Assembly (NCBI GenBank): GCA_001600455.1
Contig: BCKC01000009.1
Coordinates: 1,302,001-1,366,000, forward strand
DNA length: 64,000 nt
Reading direction: 5' to 3'
From: Endocalyx cinctus
Lineage: Eukaryota > Ascomycota > Sordariomycetes > Amphisphaeriales > Apiosporaceae
Part shown: positions 25,301-38,370 of the stretch, in pieces
Numbering within the stretch: position 1 is the first letter of the stretch
How the letters are laid out: the number at the start of each line of letters is the position of its first letter
The notes under the pieces: generated by a model
Told to the model about the DNA's origin: nothing
The model's input: only the letters and a program-made list of their open reading frames with translations
Database searches by the model: none
Made by a program: the position numbers and the translations under genes

Positions 25301-28300
25301 CACGTTATACACTAACTACCAAGTACTTGTAGTGTAATACTATGTAATAATATGTTATAGTATAAGTACCTACCTACATTTTCTCTTCCCTTGAAAAATC
25401 AAGGCTTCCTTTGAGGCTTGAGTAAAAGTATCTGTCTTACTGAATTTATTATTATTATTATTATTATATACTATATGCACGTCGTATTACCATTATAGAA
25501 ACCATGTATATGTAGTCATGAAGATTAGAACCTTTGAGAGGGGGCGGTGGACCGTAAATCCGAAGGGAAGGAATCTACACCGCAGCTGCAGACCGGATAC
25601 TGGAAGTAAGAGTAACCGAACTTACAATAACTGACGTATGTTACCGTAACACGATCAGATGAGTAAGAGTACGTATACAAGAGTTGAGGAGAAAAAAAAA
25701 AAGAAAAACTAATTTGGTCACATTTCTATTTTGGGCTAATATCACAACGGGGGCTAATTTTTGGGCCTCATTTGCATGTCTACTGCAAGATGGGCGCTAA
25801 GCATCACGACAAACCACAAGATCTCTTATCTTTGCATCATCATTTCGCTGTTGCTATTTTTAAATTAGCCCATTTCAATTTCCAAATACCCGGGCTAATT
25901 ATGGCTCAACTGATAACGGTTTCTACAGATGGTCGGTCGCCCCTCGTCCTTATCGTAAGCTTCCCTTCTTCTTTCTCTCTCCCTCTCCCTACATACCGTA
26001 GTGTAATGCACATAGTATACTAGAAAGCAACAACCGACATGCTTGCATAGTGGTGTAGCTGTCAATCTTACATACATAGCAGCACCACAAATCCTCGGCA
26101 TGCCTTGATAGGAATTGGCCCCCATTCGACTTCACTTTCTCCGCACTTCGGGCCTCTAAAAACACCACCCTACCTAGTACATTACCGTACGATCCATACG
26201 CATATACATATACAAGCATCCATGGAAAAGGATATATATATGATCCTGATTTACGCCGCGCTACACGTGCCGCGAAATGAGCACCCGCAAGACTAGGGGA
26301 TTGTCTCCATCACAGCCTCATAAGAAGCCTTATTAAAGAAATTGCGTCAGTGGAGGAAGGAAGAGAGGCCTTGTTACCCGTAGCGCAGTCATTTAATGCA
26401 TGACATGATCTCCTTCAAGGGACCTTGCCTAGGTTTGCTGGGCCTTGTAAGCGGGGGAGCAAGGCGTGGTAACAAGGGCACTGAAATACACTACTAACTA
26501 GCACTACCGAGTCTACATAGTACTACCTATCTATATGATCATAGTTATCGTCACTTCTTAATTTCCCGTCAACAAGGTGATATATATGCCGACGACTCAA
26601 TTAAGAGTTCTCGATTCAACTTATTACTAGAGAGGGAAAAAAAACAAAAGATACCCCACACTTTACGCAAGTGAGATTTTATGAGGCGTATACTACTAGT
26701 ATAGTATACCTATAGTAGTGTGAAAGATCGTTTACGAACCAACATTCCTACACTACGGCCCGTAGGATCATAAACTACGCGTACGTTAGGGTAAGCTACA
26801 CTAAAACGTATCTTATTTATTAACAAATCAGGCATGGTCGACCCCTTTCAGCTCATAGATTAGGGGTTTTTTAGGGGCACGATTAAGATGTGATGAAGAG
26901 TGATCTTTCACATTACTCGTGATAGTGTAATTGCGAAGTCTGTGCGGGTAAAGCCATTACGGGGCCCGCCCTGGCCCGTCAATCATTATCATCACCATCA
27001 CATCGATCGTTAATGCTAAGGCTAGAAATCTTCGGTTCTGACCAGATCTATTCCAAAATCGGTTCTTTTTTCCTCTCTCTATACTGTGCATCTCTCTATC
27101 TATCTACGTTTCTCGTTTAACATCTAGTATAGTATGTAAAAGGCGATCCGATGAGTAGACTTGGCTATATATATATTATATCGGTGATATGACAAATGAT
27201 TTTTGACCCGGTCACTGTGACAGGTGGAGATTTTTATCAAACTTAAAATCAATATAATTTACGAAAACAGCTACCTGTTCGCGAGTTATCGCATGTTCTG
27301 ACCGGTGCATCATTATATTCTACTCTCTCGAGTAATAATAAGATGACAAAATACATATTTCTCATCACTCTTTGAAATTAACTTGTAAAATGAAAGCATT
27401 ATTTACACAATACATGCGTGCATGCATGCATTCACTCATTCATTCAATCCCAGCCCCGATTCGTTTAATCTCCAAATTTGATCTCTTTCGTGAAAGCTTA
27501 CGGGATCAAATCACATCAGATTCTAACCTCCAACTCAGGGGGCGTGTATCTATGCGATTTCGTATTACGAGAGATTTGATCACTTCGCTCTTTTTTTTCG
27601 TTGCTCGTCTCCCCATCCGGGGTAAAAGATTGGGCTTCTTGCTTACTCTTTCAATATAGATCGGGGGAAAGGGAGAAGGAGTTTCGGGTTATTCACTGGC
27701 GAAGCTGGGATCTCGCATCACGGTACCTTCATGTGATAGAATCTCAGAGGGCCGTTTGACGATCTAATTGGACTTTAACTCATTTGACCGCCTGGTGTTT
27801 CTGTCAATCTGTGGCTATCCTCGACTTTTCTGGCCACAAGCGTGGAGCAGAGTGGTTTTTTTTTTTTGCACCTTCAAAAAAATAAAATCGTGGCTTGTGG
27901 CCTCGGAACATAGTTGGGGTTCACTTTTAACTTACTCTATATAGAACGTGTCTAACCCTATACTGCATATAGTGTATAACATGACCCTCGGGATCTTTTT
28001 TGCTCACTTTCTTCGCAATGTCTCGGCCACTTCGACTTGGCTCCGATCTGGGAATTATCCTTGTCAAACGTACCACATCAGTACTATGTGGGATACATGC
28101 TGATAATTGTTTACGTCGGGAAGCATCGGAGCGTAAGAATACCAATAGACTGTTCTGCAACCCTCTTTGTCTCTGTTGTTAAAACAATGCAGTGGATGGT
28201 CTTACACGTGTAGGATAATGTTTTTGGAACCAATTGTACGACGTTTTACAATTATTCTGGAAAGACGACGTCGCTCTCCAATTTTTTTTTTTATCTTTTC

Positions 28301-31169
28301 AATACCGCCATTTTCCTATGCCTTTAGTGGCCGATTGACGAATCTGCATTGGAATCAATTGAGTGATAATTTGGTTTAACGTATCCTTTCCATGTCTCGG
28401 ATTATACTATTGCTTCGAACGCCCATATATGCACACACTTAATACCAAAAGCCTCGTTCTCTTTTGATAGGATAATTGAATCCGGGCCGCTACCGGTTTT
28501 CCCCGCGAAATCTTTTATGTAGTTACTTCTCTGCTGCAGATGCAATTGCGGGAGCTTCTTATTCTTCTTCTCCTTGCAGAATTTTGTGAACCATCATGCA
28601 CTGCTAACTAAACTCGCATATGGGGGGCGGATGCAGGTGAAATTTTAATCTACATATTGATTCGTCATCCATCATTCAGCCGATTACCCCTTCCTAAACT
28701 AGGAAAAAGGGGAAAATTCTTGTGTGCATAGTATACATGCGTCTGTACGAATTGAATATCCTAGGAAAATCCGACGAGACTTTTGTCATTTTACCAGGTA
28801 AAAACGAAATCAAGAACCTTGGAGTCGGTCTGTCTCTCTCTCTCCAAAATAAGACCGGTAGATACAAGCATTATCTTCAATTCTACCATTAAGAAGCTGT
28901 ACACGTATAGAAGAGCGAGGGTCTTGTTGTCATATGCTACAAATCAGACTCACATGACCTTGCTGGGATATATCATCTATTGGGCACCAAGCGGCGTCGG
29001 AGAACATCGGAGAGTGGCATATAGGTATACTGAATGGCATTCAAGAGATAGATGGTTAAAACCGCCGGTGAAGACCGTACTTCTCCACCAATATTGATCT
29101 CACATGGTAAGCAGTCGGTCCGTCCCTTGTCTTCCTCTCATCTTTCTTTTTTAAATCTTCATCACCGCCATTACGGTCCTAAGACGGTAGCGTAGAAAAA
29201 GGACGAGGAGAGAGAAAAAAAATATTTCATCCTCGTGATGAATATTATGATATCGTCATTGTCAATTGGATTCCCGACCCTTGTTTGAAGAGGAGAGGCT
29301 TTTTTGCTTTCTTTTAATGCACGTACAAAGTAGTTTATCCGAATCGGCCCATGTCTAGCTTCGAGAAGAATTTGATTTATTATTATTTTTATTTTATTTT
29401 TTTTATTTTTCATTTTTTCCAATCTGGAACGTTAGCTATTATCCAATCCCAACCTCACGCAACGTATCACTGGTGAATGTGGTGAGGGGTTAGATTCTAG
29501 GCGATATAGTATCGACCAGGTACAGAATATAAACGACGACCCTAGAGCAACGATGCTTCGTAGCGTAGTGTACAAGTACACTATACTAATACGCATACGA
29601 CACTAGCCTAAGCTAGGATATGTAGAGATAGAATATACACTACTATCCCCCGTCAACGTTGTGGATTTCTTCATCCCGTTCAAGCATCCAAATTGAGTTT
29701 GGTCCTTTGTACTATCTTCGTAATCCGCACTACTCTAGTCTCATGTCGCAATTACATTGTTATAATGAATCGACTATAATATTCAGTCACGGATAAGGAT
29801 GGGTCAATCTTGGTTAACAAGAGAGAAAAAAGATCGTCAGGGATGACTCAGTCATCCACTATGCTCGGTTTATTACTTTATTTTTACATAGTACATAGTA
29901 AACACTGGAGTAACTGGAGTCACCTAGACCCTGAAGGGATATGCGACGTTAAGCAGCGAGTGAATATTCCTTTGTTCCTAATCTCAGGTCTCGAATGCGG
30001 ATTAGATAGTGTGGACGCCGAGTAACTAAAAAAGACTCAAAAGATAGTTGTTTGGATAAAAAGATCTGCATCGCAGAATCCCCCAACATTCGCTTACTCG
30101 TATAAAAGCACGTTATCTCGAGGTCGTTTACGATACTCCGCACTTCCAAAGTGAAATAAAGAAAGAAAAAGAAAAAAAAACAAAGTTGTGGCTTGACCAA
30201 GACTCTTTTTTCAATATACTATTATTATTTAGCTCTGTCTCGGCTTCGACGGACCACATGGCACCGTGCTCAACGGCGAAGGAAGCGAGAAGACATGGGG
30301 TGGCAGGACGGATAGTCATAATTCCATGACCTGATCAGATAAAACAAAGAAAAGATAGGGATCAAAAAAGAGAGAAAAAGTGGCGCTGACTAGGAAGAAG
30401 AAGGATTGGAACATGGATCACCTTGTAAAAGGTACTCGGCGCTTAAAACACCTATTTCTGGGGATTAACGACCAATCAAAAATCAAAATGGCTTTATTCA
30501 CAGCTGCACTCCTCACCGTCTCGTCCAACCCCATCGCTGACTTTTTTTGTTCTCTCTCCTCACATCAATCGGGGCTGGTTAAACCGTCCGTGTACAGTTG
30601 CTCAGTGATTCCTCTTGCCCCCATGGTTCTATTCTTAGGGGAGGGAGGGCATGGAATTGGACGTCACTGTCACCGTAGTGATTCAGAATACGGTAACAGC
30701 GCACCTATTAAGTAGTTAGTTAGCTTCCTGCGTGCTGCAAACGCAGTGACAATATCATGCAGAACATAAACCCCAAGAACAAATCACATCGTCACAAACT
30801 TACGTTTATCACACAATATATCCTACCTCCCGTGAATTCACCCACTATACTATACACATATTATATCCCAACATAACCATACATATACCATTTACAGGCG
30901 CCCGAGTCGTTGATTGAGATCCCCTCTCCTCCTTTTCGCGACCTCGTACCTAATTATCAGGCCCTTATCGCCAGTTTCTTGTTTCCTTTTTCGGCTTTTC
31001 CTTTTCGTCTTTCCATATCTCATACATATATACACACTTGGTGATTAAAAATATACATCAAGGAAGCCGGCGACGGCGACGATACCAGAAAACGTATTTG
31101 CATTTTATTAACGAATTTTCTTATTTTCCTTTTGGTCACGTACATACGTATACACACAAATATTTAAAC
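22387..31169. other. 8.8 kb gene-poor AT-rich block
   Basis: No open frame here shows a recognisable domain or a splice-consistent extension. The DNA is AT-rich with A runs (about 22705-22725), a TTA repeat at about 25446-25468 and many TATA-like runs. The first part is the promoter of the acr-2-like gene and the last few hundred bases that of the SAM/PH gene. I could not see terminal repeats, transposase or reverse transcriptase remains, but mutated transposon relics would be hard to spot by eye. Confidence 0.5.
25446..25468. repeat. (TTA)n simple repeat
   Basis: About seven TTA units inside the gene-poor block. Confidence 0.85.
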
Positions 31170-34023
31170 ATGGTAAGTTTAAAGAAACGATTGGGGCGTG
31201 GAAATGCGAAGCAGACCGATGCCCCGACATGATCAAAAAGAAAACCGGCTAACTCGTGCAATTTTCTCAAACAAATAGGATCACCGTGCGATAAGAGTAA
31301 ATGGGCCATTGCGCCGCGAAATGCATCAGAGAAGTCGGACTCACGACTCCATATTCGGCTTGAAAAGCCTAGATCTGAGGCCGATATCAGTGGCGACGGA
31401 GATTGTAGATACAGAATGGGACGAAGATGATCTGATAAGCGAGATAGAAGATAATGAGATGAATCCATCCGATTCACCACGTGCGAGCTTAAACTCGGTA
31501 AGTACCTCCCGATATGCGAAACGACAAACATTTGTCGCTTTTCGCCGGCTGCGGTGAACCCCTCCCTCTTTGCTAACGTTTGGCCACGCATTTCTCTTCC
31601 AGTCGGGAGGACAGCGAAGTGTAACGACTCTCTCGTCGTACGACGAAGTACAAACACCCAGGTCGAGTAGGGCGCGGGAACCCTACCCCTTCGATCTGGA
31701 CCCCCCAAAGACTATCATGGGACCCAGGGGTCCGCACCTGTTCCGGATGTCGACGACGTCGGCCGAGTACCAGGAAGCGCTCAGCCTATCGCCGATAACG
31801 CCAAAGGTGGTCAGGCCGTATGATGCGCCGGACGTCAGATATATGCACAACGCCGTAAGCGATCCGCTCCCGCGCTCGCGGTCCAGCCCCTTCCAGTTTA
31901 CGCACGAGAGCCTGGAGACGAGCGAGCTGGTGATCTGGACGCCCGAGCAGGTGGCGCAGTGGATGCTCAATGCCGGCATCGAGCTCAGCGTGGCCGAGAA
32001 GTTTGTAGAAAACGATATCAACGGAGCGATTTTGATAACGCTCAAGTTTGAGGATTTGAGAGAGCTGAACATTCCTTCCTTTGGCGTGCGAACCAAGTTG
32101 TGGGAGAAGATCCACGCGTTGAAGGATAGCAAAGATGTACCTATGATGCACGAGACGGATATCGAAGATGCGGAGTGTAGGGAGGTGAGGCGGGAGAGGA
32201 GGAGGAACGAGAAGGTGGAGGAGCGTGACTACGGCCGCAGCCAAACCCGAGATCAGAGCCACCCGCGCTCCAAGAGCGTGAAACGAAGTCAAAGTAGGAG
32301 AAAGCCTGCGCACGAAGACATCATTTCGCCCTTGGAGTCGGTTTCGATCGTTGGCATCGAGCAGGTCATACCGCCAGAGCACCACTGCTCGAAGGGAGAG
32401 AACTGCAAGAAGTGGCGGAAGCAGCAGCGATTGAGGGAGGCCTTTATGCAGGAGCACCCCTTCGTTGACATGGAAAAGGGCGGCATGATCATGATTGCGG
32501 GCGACCCCGGAAACCCTGCCACGGCGCCCGCGATCAACCGCCCCTCATCCACGGAAGCGCTTCGGCCGTTTTCCGACGCCGTACCCTCCATCGTCGCTTC
32601 CTCCGACGTCCTCGGTACCACGGCTCCTCCTTTCCAGTACCTCCAGGAGGCCGTCCTCCGCAGCGTCCAGTCCCGGGATCCCCAGGACAACGTCAGGCAA
32701 TTCCTCGACTTCCAGCAGCACGGAGGAGACTCGAGCGAGGTTCCTCCTACGCCTCCGTTTGAGATCTACCCCAGCGCTAGCCCGACGGCTCGGTCGACGC
32801 CCCACGAGGGTCTCCGATCGTTACCTAAGCTCTCGATCCCAGGCCAGCAGCCACACCGACAACAACAACAACAAACGCAGCACAGACTATCGCAGCAGCA
32901 GCAGCAGCAGGTGCAGCCGCCGCAGAGGCCGTCAACTGTACAGCCTTTTGTCCCGTACCGCATGGACAAGGCGGAGGCGTTATCGCCAGATCTACAGACG
33001 CCGGTTGCACCTTACCGATTCGGCACGCCGTTCTCGGACATGGACGTGCCCTTGACGAGTGTCCCTCTCGGACCCGTCGCTCGAGATGCGTCCCAGTCTG
33101 TTCCCCCCGACATGGGCTACCGCGCCGCCCCCGTGGCCCAGCTGGCCCGGTCCCAATCGCGCGCTTCCAAGCGTCCTTCCTTCCAGATCATGCCGGCGGT
33201 AGAAGAGAATGCTCAGACGCCCGTATCACCTCCCCGAAGCCAGACGTACCCCACCGCTTCCTCCTCTTCCCGCCCCATGCAGGCGCCTCCTCGACCCGCC
33301 TTCCCCTGGACTACCCAACAACAGCAGCAACAGCAGCAACGAAAGGCGTTCGAGAAGTCGCTCTTCGAGCCCTCGACCGTGGTGGAGATCAACGGCGTCA
33401 ACGTGGGTAACAGCGCCCGCAGCGGCCTCGCCGTCCGCGACGCCGAGGGCGTCACCTACCAGGGCCCCGTGCGGAAGCGAAAGACGCGGATGCTGCGTCA
33501 CGAGTGGCACGATCAGTACGCCATCCTCAAGGGGACGCGGCTGGCGCTGCACAACCCGCGCTCCGGCCCGGCGGCGGAGGTCTCGGTCCCGGACCGCGAC
33601 CGCACGCTCGAGTACATCGACATCGACGACTACGCCATCGCCTGCTCGTCGCTGTCGACTGGCACCAAGCTCGGAGCGGCCTTCAAGGCCATGAGCATCA
33701 TGAACCGTAATAATAACAACGGTGGCGGCGGTAGTAACGACCGCGACTCGGTCGCCGCTTTCAGCTTTCAGCTGATCCCCCAAGACCCCCAGGGTCGCTT
33801 GAACCTCGCGGGCAAGCTGCGCAAGAGGGAGAGCGGCGTGCCCGGGATCGGCGGGAACGGGGAGGGCCCCGCCGACGCCGTCAACGGCACGGGCAAGACG
33901 CACCACTTCGCCGTGCGCAGCCGGGACGAGCGCATTGATTGGATGCGCGAGCTCATGCTCGCCAAGGCTCTCAGGCAGAAGGGCGAGGGTTTCGAGGTTA
34001 GCGTGAACGGAAACATGATTTGA
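31170..34023 (+). CDS. SAM and PH domain protein (3 exons; start codon is exon 1 of the CDS)
   Basis: Probably a cortical or membrane-associated scaffold of the fungal SAM-PH (Boi-like) kind. Model join(31170..31172, 31279..31497, 31603..34023), 880 aa. The ATG is followed at once by GTAAGT; a 106-nt intron with GCTAAC and AAATAG leads to GATCACCGT in frame, because an in-frame stop lies just upstream of the body and no other upstream ATG fits. The second intron (105 nt, GTAAGT, GCTAACG, CCAG) is firm. A SAM domain lies at about 186-248 (WTPEQVAQWMLNAGI ... LWEKIHAL). A PH-type domain spans about 696-865 (RKTRMLRHEWHDQYAILKGT through HHFAVRSRDERIDWMRELM), carrying a long Asn/Gly insertion. 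Between them is a disordered Pro/Gln-rich region with two poly-Gln blocks. An internal ATG at 31321 is the fallback start. Confidence 0.85.
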
Positions 34024-36419
34024 TTATATATATATACATATCCATATCCCCTTTTTTGCTTTTCTTTTTCTACACTCTCCTTTCCCCATAACGTTTCACT
34101 GGGGATTCTTCTCTCTCTCCTCTTTACCAATTATGTTTTTTTCTATGTCATGCCTTCCTTTTTTTGAACTACTGATTTGTTGTGTTTTTTTTTTTTTTTT
34201 TTTTTTCATGATGGCGGTGTTTTTGATATCCCATGACTTATTTGTATTTTGCTGCAATTCATTCCTTCCTTTTTATTCATCGCAAAATAATTTTGATTTT
34301 TGAGGGAGGTGGGAAAACGAAAAAAAAAAAAAAAATAATAAGAAAGAAAATCACGCGATAATTAGGGTTTTTTTACGTTGGGCAATTGGATACTTGATGT
34401 ATGCCTTAACGACGGGGCTTGGGGCCAGACTGAGCTGTATCTACTTTTTGCGCAAGCTAAATATGGGTAAAATTGCATCGATTTCAATATATGGTATTTC
34501 AAGGAATATGTTCTGATGAGCTGTGACGGTTGTAATGAAACGTATTCGCGTGAAGTGCATGCATGGTAATTGTGTAAAGTATGTGAGGTTTAAACCAGTA
34601 TACTAAGAGCAACCTGCTTATGAAATACTTGTGTATGTGCATGGTCACTGTCACTGAAAACTTTCACCCTTCTTGAATAGGTCCTGCCAACTTTCGTGCG
34701 AGTCTCTTGGGGAAGCCCCCTGATCCTAGCAGTCATTCGTAAACATCCACAGTCTTAGATAGAGGCTCGATTATTAGATGTGTTCAATCATGTGATTTCA
34801 AATAATCTTTAGGAGAGGCAAACGATAAGGTGATTTTTCATTGCGTCCTCCTGAAGGAGCTGATACACGATAGAAGCCCCTAGTTTAGAATGGAGGATCA
34901 CGGTAGGCATGCCGTGTCTTCCAGCTGATAAGAGGATAGACTGAAGCGACTATTGTTGAAATCATTTTTAGTGTTTGTAGAATAATAGGAATATTTGAGG
35001 AGTTGATTTTCCAAGGAACAATATAGAAGCCCTGTATGCCGGGTCTTTTTGGATAAAGCAAGGTACACCATAAGACAGACAAGTACCAACAGCTAAAAAT
35101 AATAATAAACATATCCTATGTAAGTCCACTCATTATGCTTATACAATCCAACCTACCCCTTTTACCATGTAGTTGTATGATATATATAAATCGCACTCTT
35201 TATATTTACATGCACATCAAGATACTAAAAGGGGAAATAATATCTCTGTGGTAAAGGAACTCTGAAGTACAAAGCGTACTTAAAGTAGGAGCCAACCACT
35301 CCGGTATAAACCCGTACTGGGAACGTTGGATTATCTGCAGCTTTATTTTCAAATGCCACATGCTAAGGCTGACCAACACCTTTTGTGCATGAGGCGGTGC
35401 CCTCGAAGTACCGGATTAGGTGATACGGCATCGCTCGGCGCATGAGAGAATTATTAGTATTGAGTCCGACTCGCCCCTTGCGTGCTAGTAGGTGAGCCAA
35501 TTATGCATCTCCTATGAATAGATAGATAGAACTGTCAGAAAATAAAGTTGGAAGGGAGGAACGTCCAGAGATGGACAGTTATAAACAATACCTAACTGGA
35601 AAATACATCATCAACGCCAAGCTACATGATGTACTCACATTGTATTTGCATACCGATGCGAGTTGAATCCTTTTAACCTAATAAGAAAATGGAGATTGGA
35701 ATCGAATTGGGTAATTTTGATATTGATTAGCAGTGTACCAAACTGGTCTACTCATTCCCGGTGTACTCCCCTATTCTAACGTCACCACGTTTCTTTACCC
35801 GTGATTACTCCTTACATATACTCTGTGGCATAACTTCATGGTAGCCTTAAACCCCTTACCATCATTAACCAACCCCTGAGACATGTCTATCTTATAATGT
35901 CTTCGGAAACAGTAGAGGTAAAAATGGAACACAGTTCAACACAAGAGGACACCACCTGATCGCTAATGTTGTCCGGGAGACAGCAGCATACAGTTAACGA
36001 ACAAGTAGCACATACCTTCCCACCGCAAGTAATGCCATGCTAGAAGCCTACGTGGCTCCGATAGACTATTGTATTGGTCTTTATATTTACATTATCTTCC
36101 TTAGTTATTGCTCTTGAGGTGCTATTTGCCATCTCCGATAAGAACTTTTTGGGCTTGCTATTATCTAGTTACACTGCTACCAAGTATAGAAATTCGGTCC
36201 AAATCTAGTTTTGACATTGTTGAGCGCCGCCTGAGATAGACTGCTGCATCAAACAGCTATGCTCACTCCATGGCAGGAGATTCTCTAGGAACCAACTAGG
36301 GCAGAGTGGGGTGTGGCAGGAGGGTATCTATAATACACTATAAGGACAAGCTCAAACATCCTTAGGGACATACCATCATTAAGTTCGATTAGTTCAATCG
36401 GTATACACATTATCTCCAG
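34024..36419. other. Intergenic between SAM/PH gene and broken gene
   Basis: About 2.4 kb. The first 350 bases are 3' UTR-like with a T run at about 34184-34206 and an A run near 34320-34336. The rest is AT-rich without a supported gene. Confidence 0.5.
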
Positions 36420-37834
36420 GTGTTCTTTTGGGTTACCCGGTCATGCTCCCGCCTGTCGCAATCATCCATGCTCTCGAATTTCAGGACTACGCAACAACAG
36501 CTGCCTTCATCGTATCCCTCTCGCCATCAGTGCTTCGATCTGCATGTTAACCGGCTCGATGACTTGACTTTGAATTTGACCTCAATCAAAACATCGGTAC
36601 CAATCAAAACTGAGAACATTTTCGAGAATTACTTAGTAAACTTGGATACGGCTGCTGTGTGCAATCTCTCATACCCGGATGGCACCGATGCAGAATTTGC
36701 ATATGAAACTTTTAGCACCCTCCCTTGCCTCTCTTGGAGCAGAAGTACACACAACTGTAGAGGAATTTGCGGCCGAGTTAGACTATCAGTCAGCCGAAAG
36801 TAAGGTAGCGTGCGTCATGAGTTTTTCAGGAGAAAAGTTAGCTCAAATCTCCAGACTGTGAAATGATCTCTCCCGTTACGGTAGGTTTTACCAACGAGAG
36901 CCACTCATTTCAATTCGCTGGCATAATTTCGAGTGTTTATCGTAGTACGAATGAGATTGAAGGTCAACGCGGGGGTATCATTTTGATTTATATGAACTAT
37001 ACACTTGGTCCTTTAGATGTCCAATTCGCTGAACCCACCACCACTGACGAAACGAATGATAACTTTGGGAGAGATAAGGGAAATCCCGAACTCTCACACC
37101 GTAACCCTATTATGGTTGCAGCCGTCGGACATGGCAGCAGATTCCGGGTCGCTGCTGAACAAGAAAATGCTGGCAACTGGAGTTTTGAACCTATTTCGGA
37201 AGTTCTTAGCTTAAATCGCACGACACAATCTATTGAAGCCAGCTTCAGAAGAGAGCCAGGGAAAGCCGTGGTAAATAAGTACCGCTTGCTCGTTTCGGGT
37301 CCTCTTTGTCACACTGTCTCTTCTCTATTAGCGCTCTCGGCGGTTGTTATTTGGCGTGTGATCCAATGGGATATATGCGTTCTTGTTGACCCTACCGCCA
37401 TACTGGGAATCCTAAAGTATATACACATTAGCCCTTTGGTTTCGTGTACCTTATCAGATCCACTTAATTATTAAAGAATTCCTGTAAGCCATTTATTATC
37501 ATCGACTTTTCAGCTGCAAGCAATAGACTTGGAGTCTCTCAAGTTGTTAAAATGGCCGCGGTCGATTGAAGAGGATATCCGAAAACACTCCATTGCGATT
37601 TATCTTGTTACCCGTCTTATTTTCATCATTCTACTTCTGAGATCTATCGTGGCAATAGAGATATTACTGAGCACATCCAAAAAGAACAGCGGACTTGGTC
37701 CAACTAGAAATTGCGAGTGCCTTGACTACGCATAGCCTTTCCTCCCTACCGTGCTCTTCGGATCGTTGATCCTCTTCGCCAGCTTCCGTGGATTTGTAAA
37801 CCCGTCTACATATACCCTACATCAACACGTGTAG
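36420..37834 (+). pseudogene. Broken membrane-protein gene resembling the DUF3433 family
   Basis: Coding-like text is spread over shifting frames. Near 36450-36540 one frame reads HALEFQDYATTAAFIVSL, like the membrane segment that opens DUF3433 repeats. From about 36590 another frame reads VPIKTENIFENYLVNLDTAA and then NLSYPDGTDAEFAYETF; after about 36710 the text shifts to a frame reading LAPSLASLGAEVHTTVEEFA. A 203-codon frame follows at 36863-37474, with N-glycosylation-type sites and a hydrophobic end. At 37529-37735 comes IAIYLVTRLIFIILLL, and after one in-frame TAG the same frame continues LPTVLFGSLILFASFRGF to about 37834. The NLSYPxGT plus extracellular-domain plus terminal membrane pairs layout is what I know from DUF3433 proteins, large fungal membrane proteins of unknown function. 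Frameshifts and stops suggest decay; some may be unseen introns. Confidence 0.5.
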
Positions 37835-38370
37835 ACGGGATGGCCTCCGTGAAACCTTCAAGCGTGGACCCCGAGAGGCGGAGAGCCCCTTGGTCTCAGA
37901 TCCCAGTTTACTCCTGATTTTACAGTACCGCCTAGCTATGGATTTAGGCTCTGGTGCTATTTGTCATACATAACGATAGGGCGGTTAGGCTAGTGTGAAC
38001 GCAGAGGATTTCAACACTTTCACGTAATATATATAAAAGTTTCATGAGAAGGAGAATATAATGTACATGGTATTACATCTCTGTGTATATAGTAGATCTA
38101 TACATATATAGTTTCCCGATGAGTGAGAAAGAAATCATCTCCCTATATTACATTTTATTTTATTTTTATTTTGTAATTTTGTTTTTTGTTCGTCTCAAGC
38201 CTGTCGGGAAAAGCAAGCCAATAAAAGGTTTCTTTTTCTTTTGACCCCTTTCATCTTTTCCCATCTTGAAGCAACTGCCCCTTATCGTTGCCTTTGTTTT
38301 TTTTTCTTCTTCTTCTTCTTCTTCTTCTCCCCCCCCCCCCCCCCCCCCCTCTCAAAGTCGAAAAACTTTC
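37835..38370. other. Short intergenic stretch with 3' flank of mS42 gene
   Basis: About 0.5 kb. Contains the TTC/poly-C tract at 38303-38349, which on the minus strand lies immediately beyond the mS42 stop codon. Confidence 0.6.
38303..38349. repeat. (TTC)n followed by a 21-nt C run
   Basis: About eight TTC units (38303-38328) run directly into 21 consecutive C (38329-38349). Read on the mS42 coding strand this is a G21 run followed by GAA repeats, starting about 20 nt after the stop codon. Confidence 0.95.

Noticed and set aside
30380..30715. 111-codon frame upstream of the SAM/PH gene
   Set aside because: No domain and no supporting context; looks like chance in promoter-proximal DNA.
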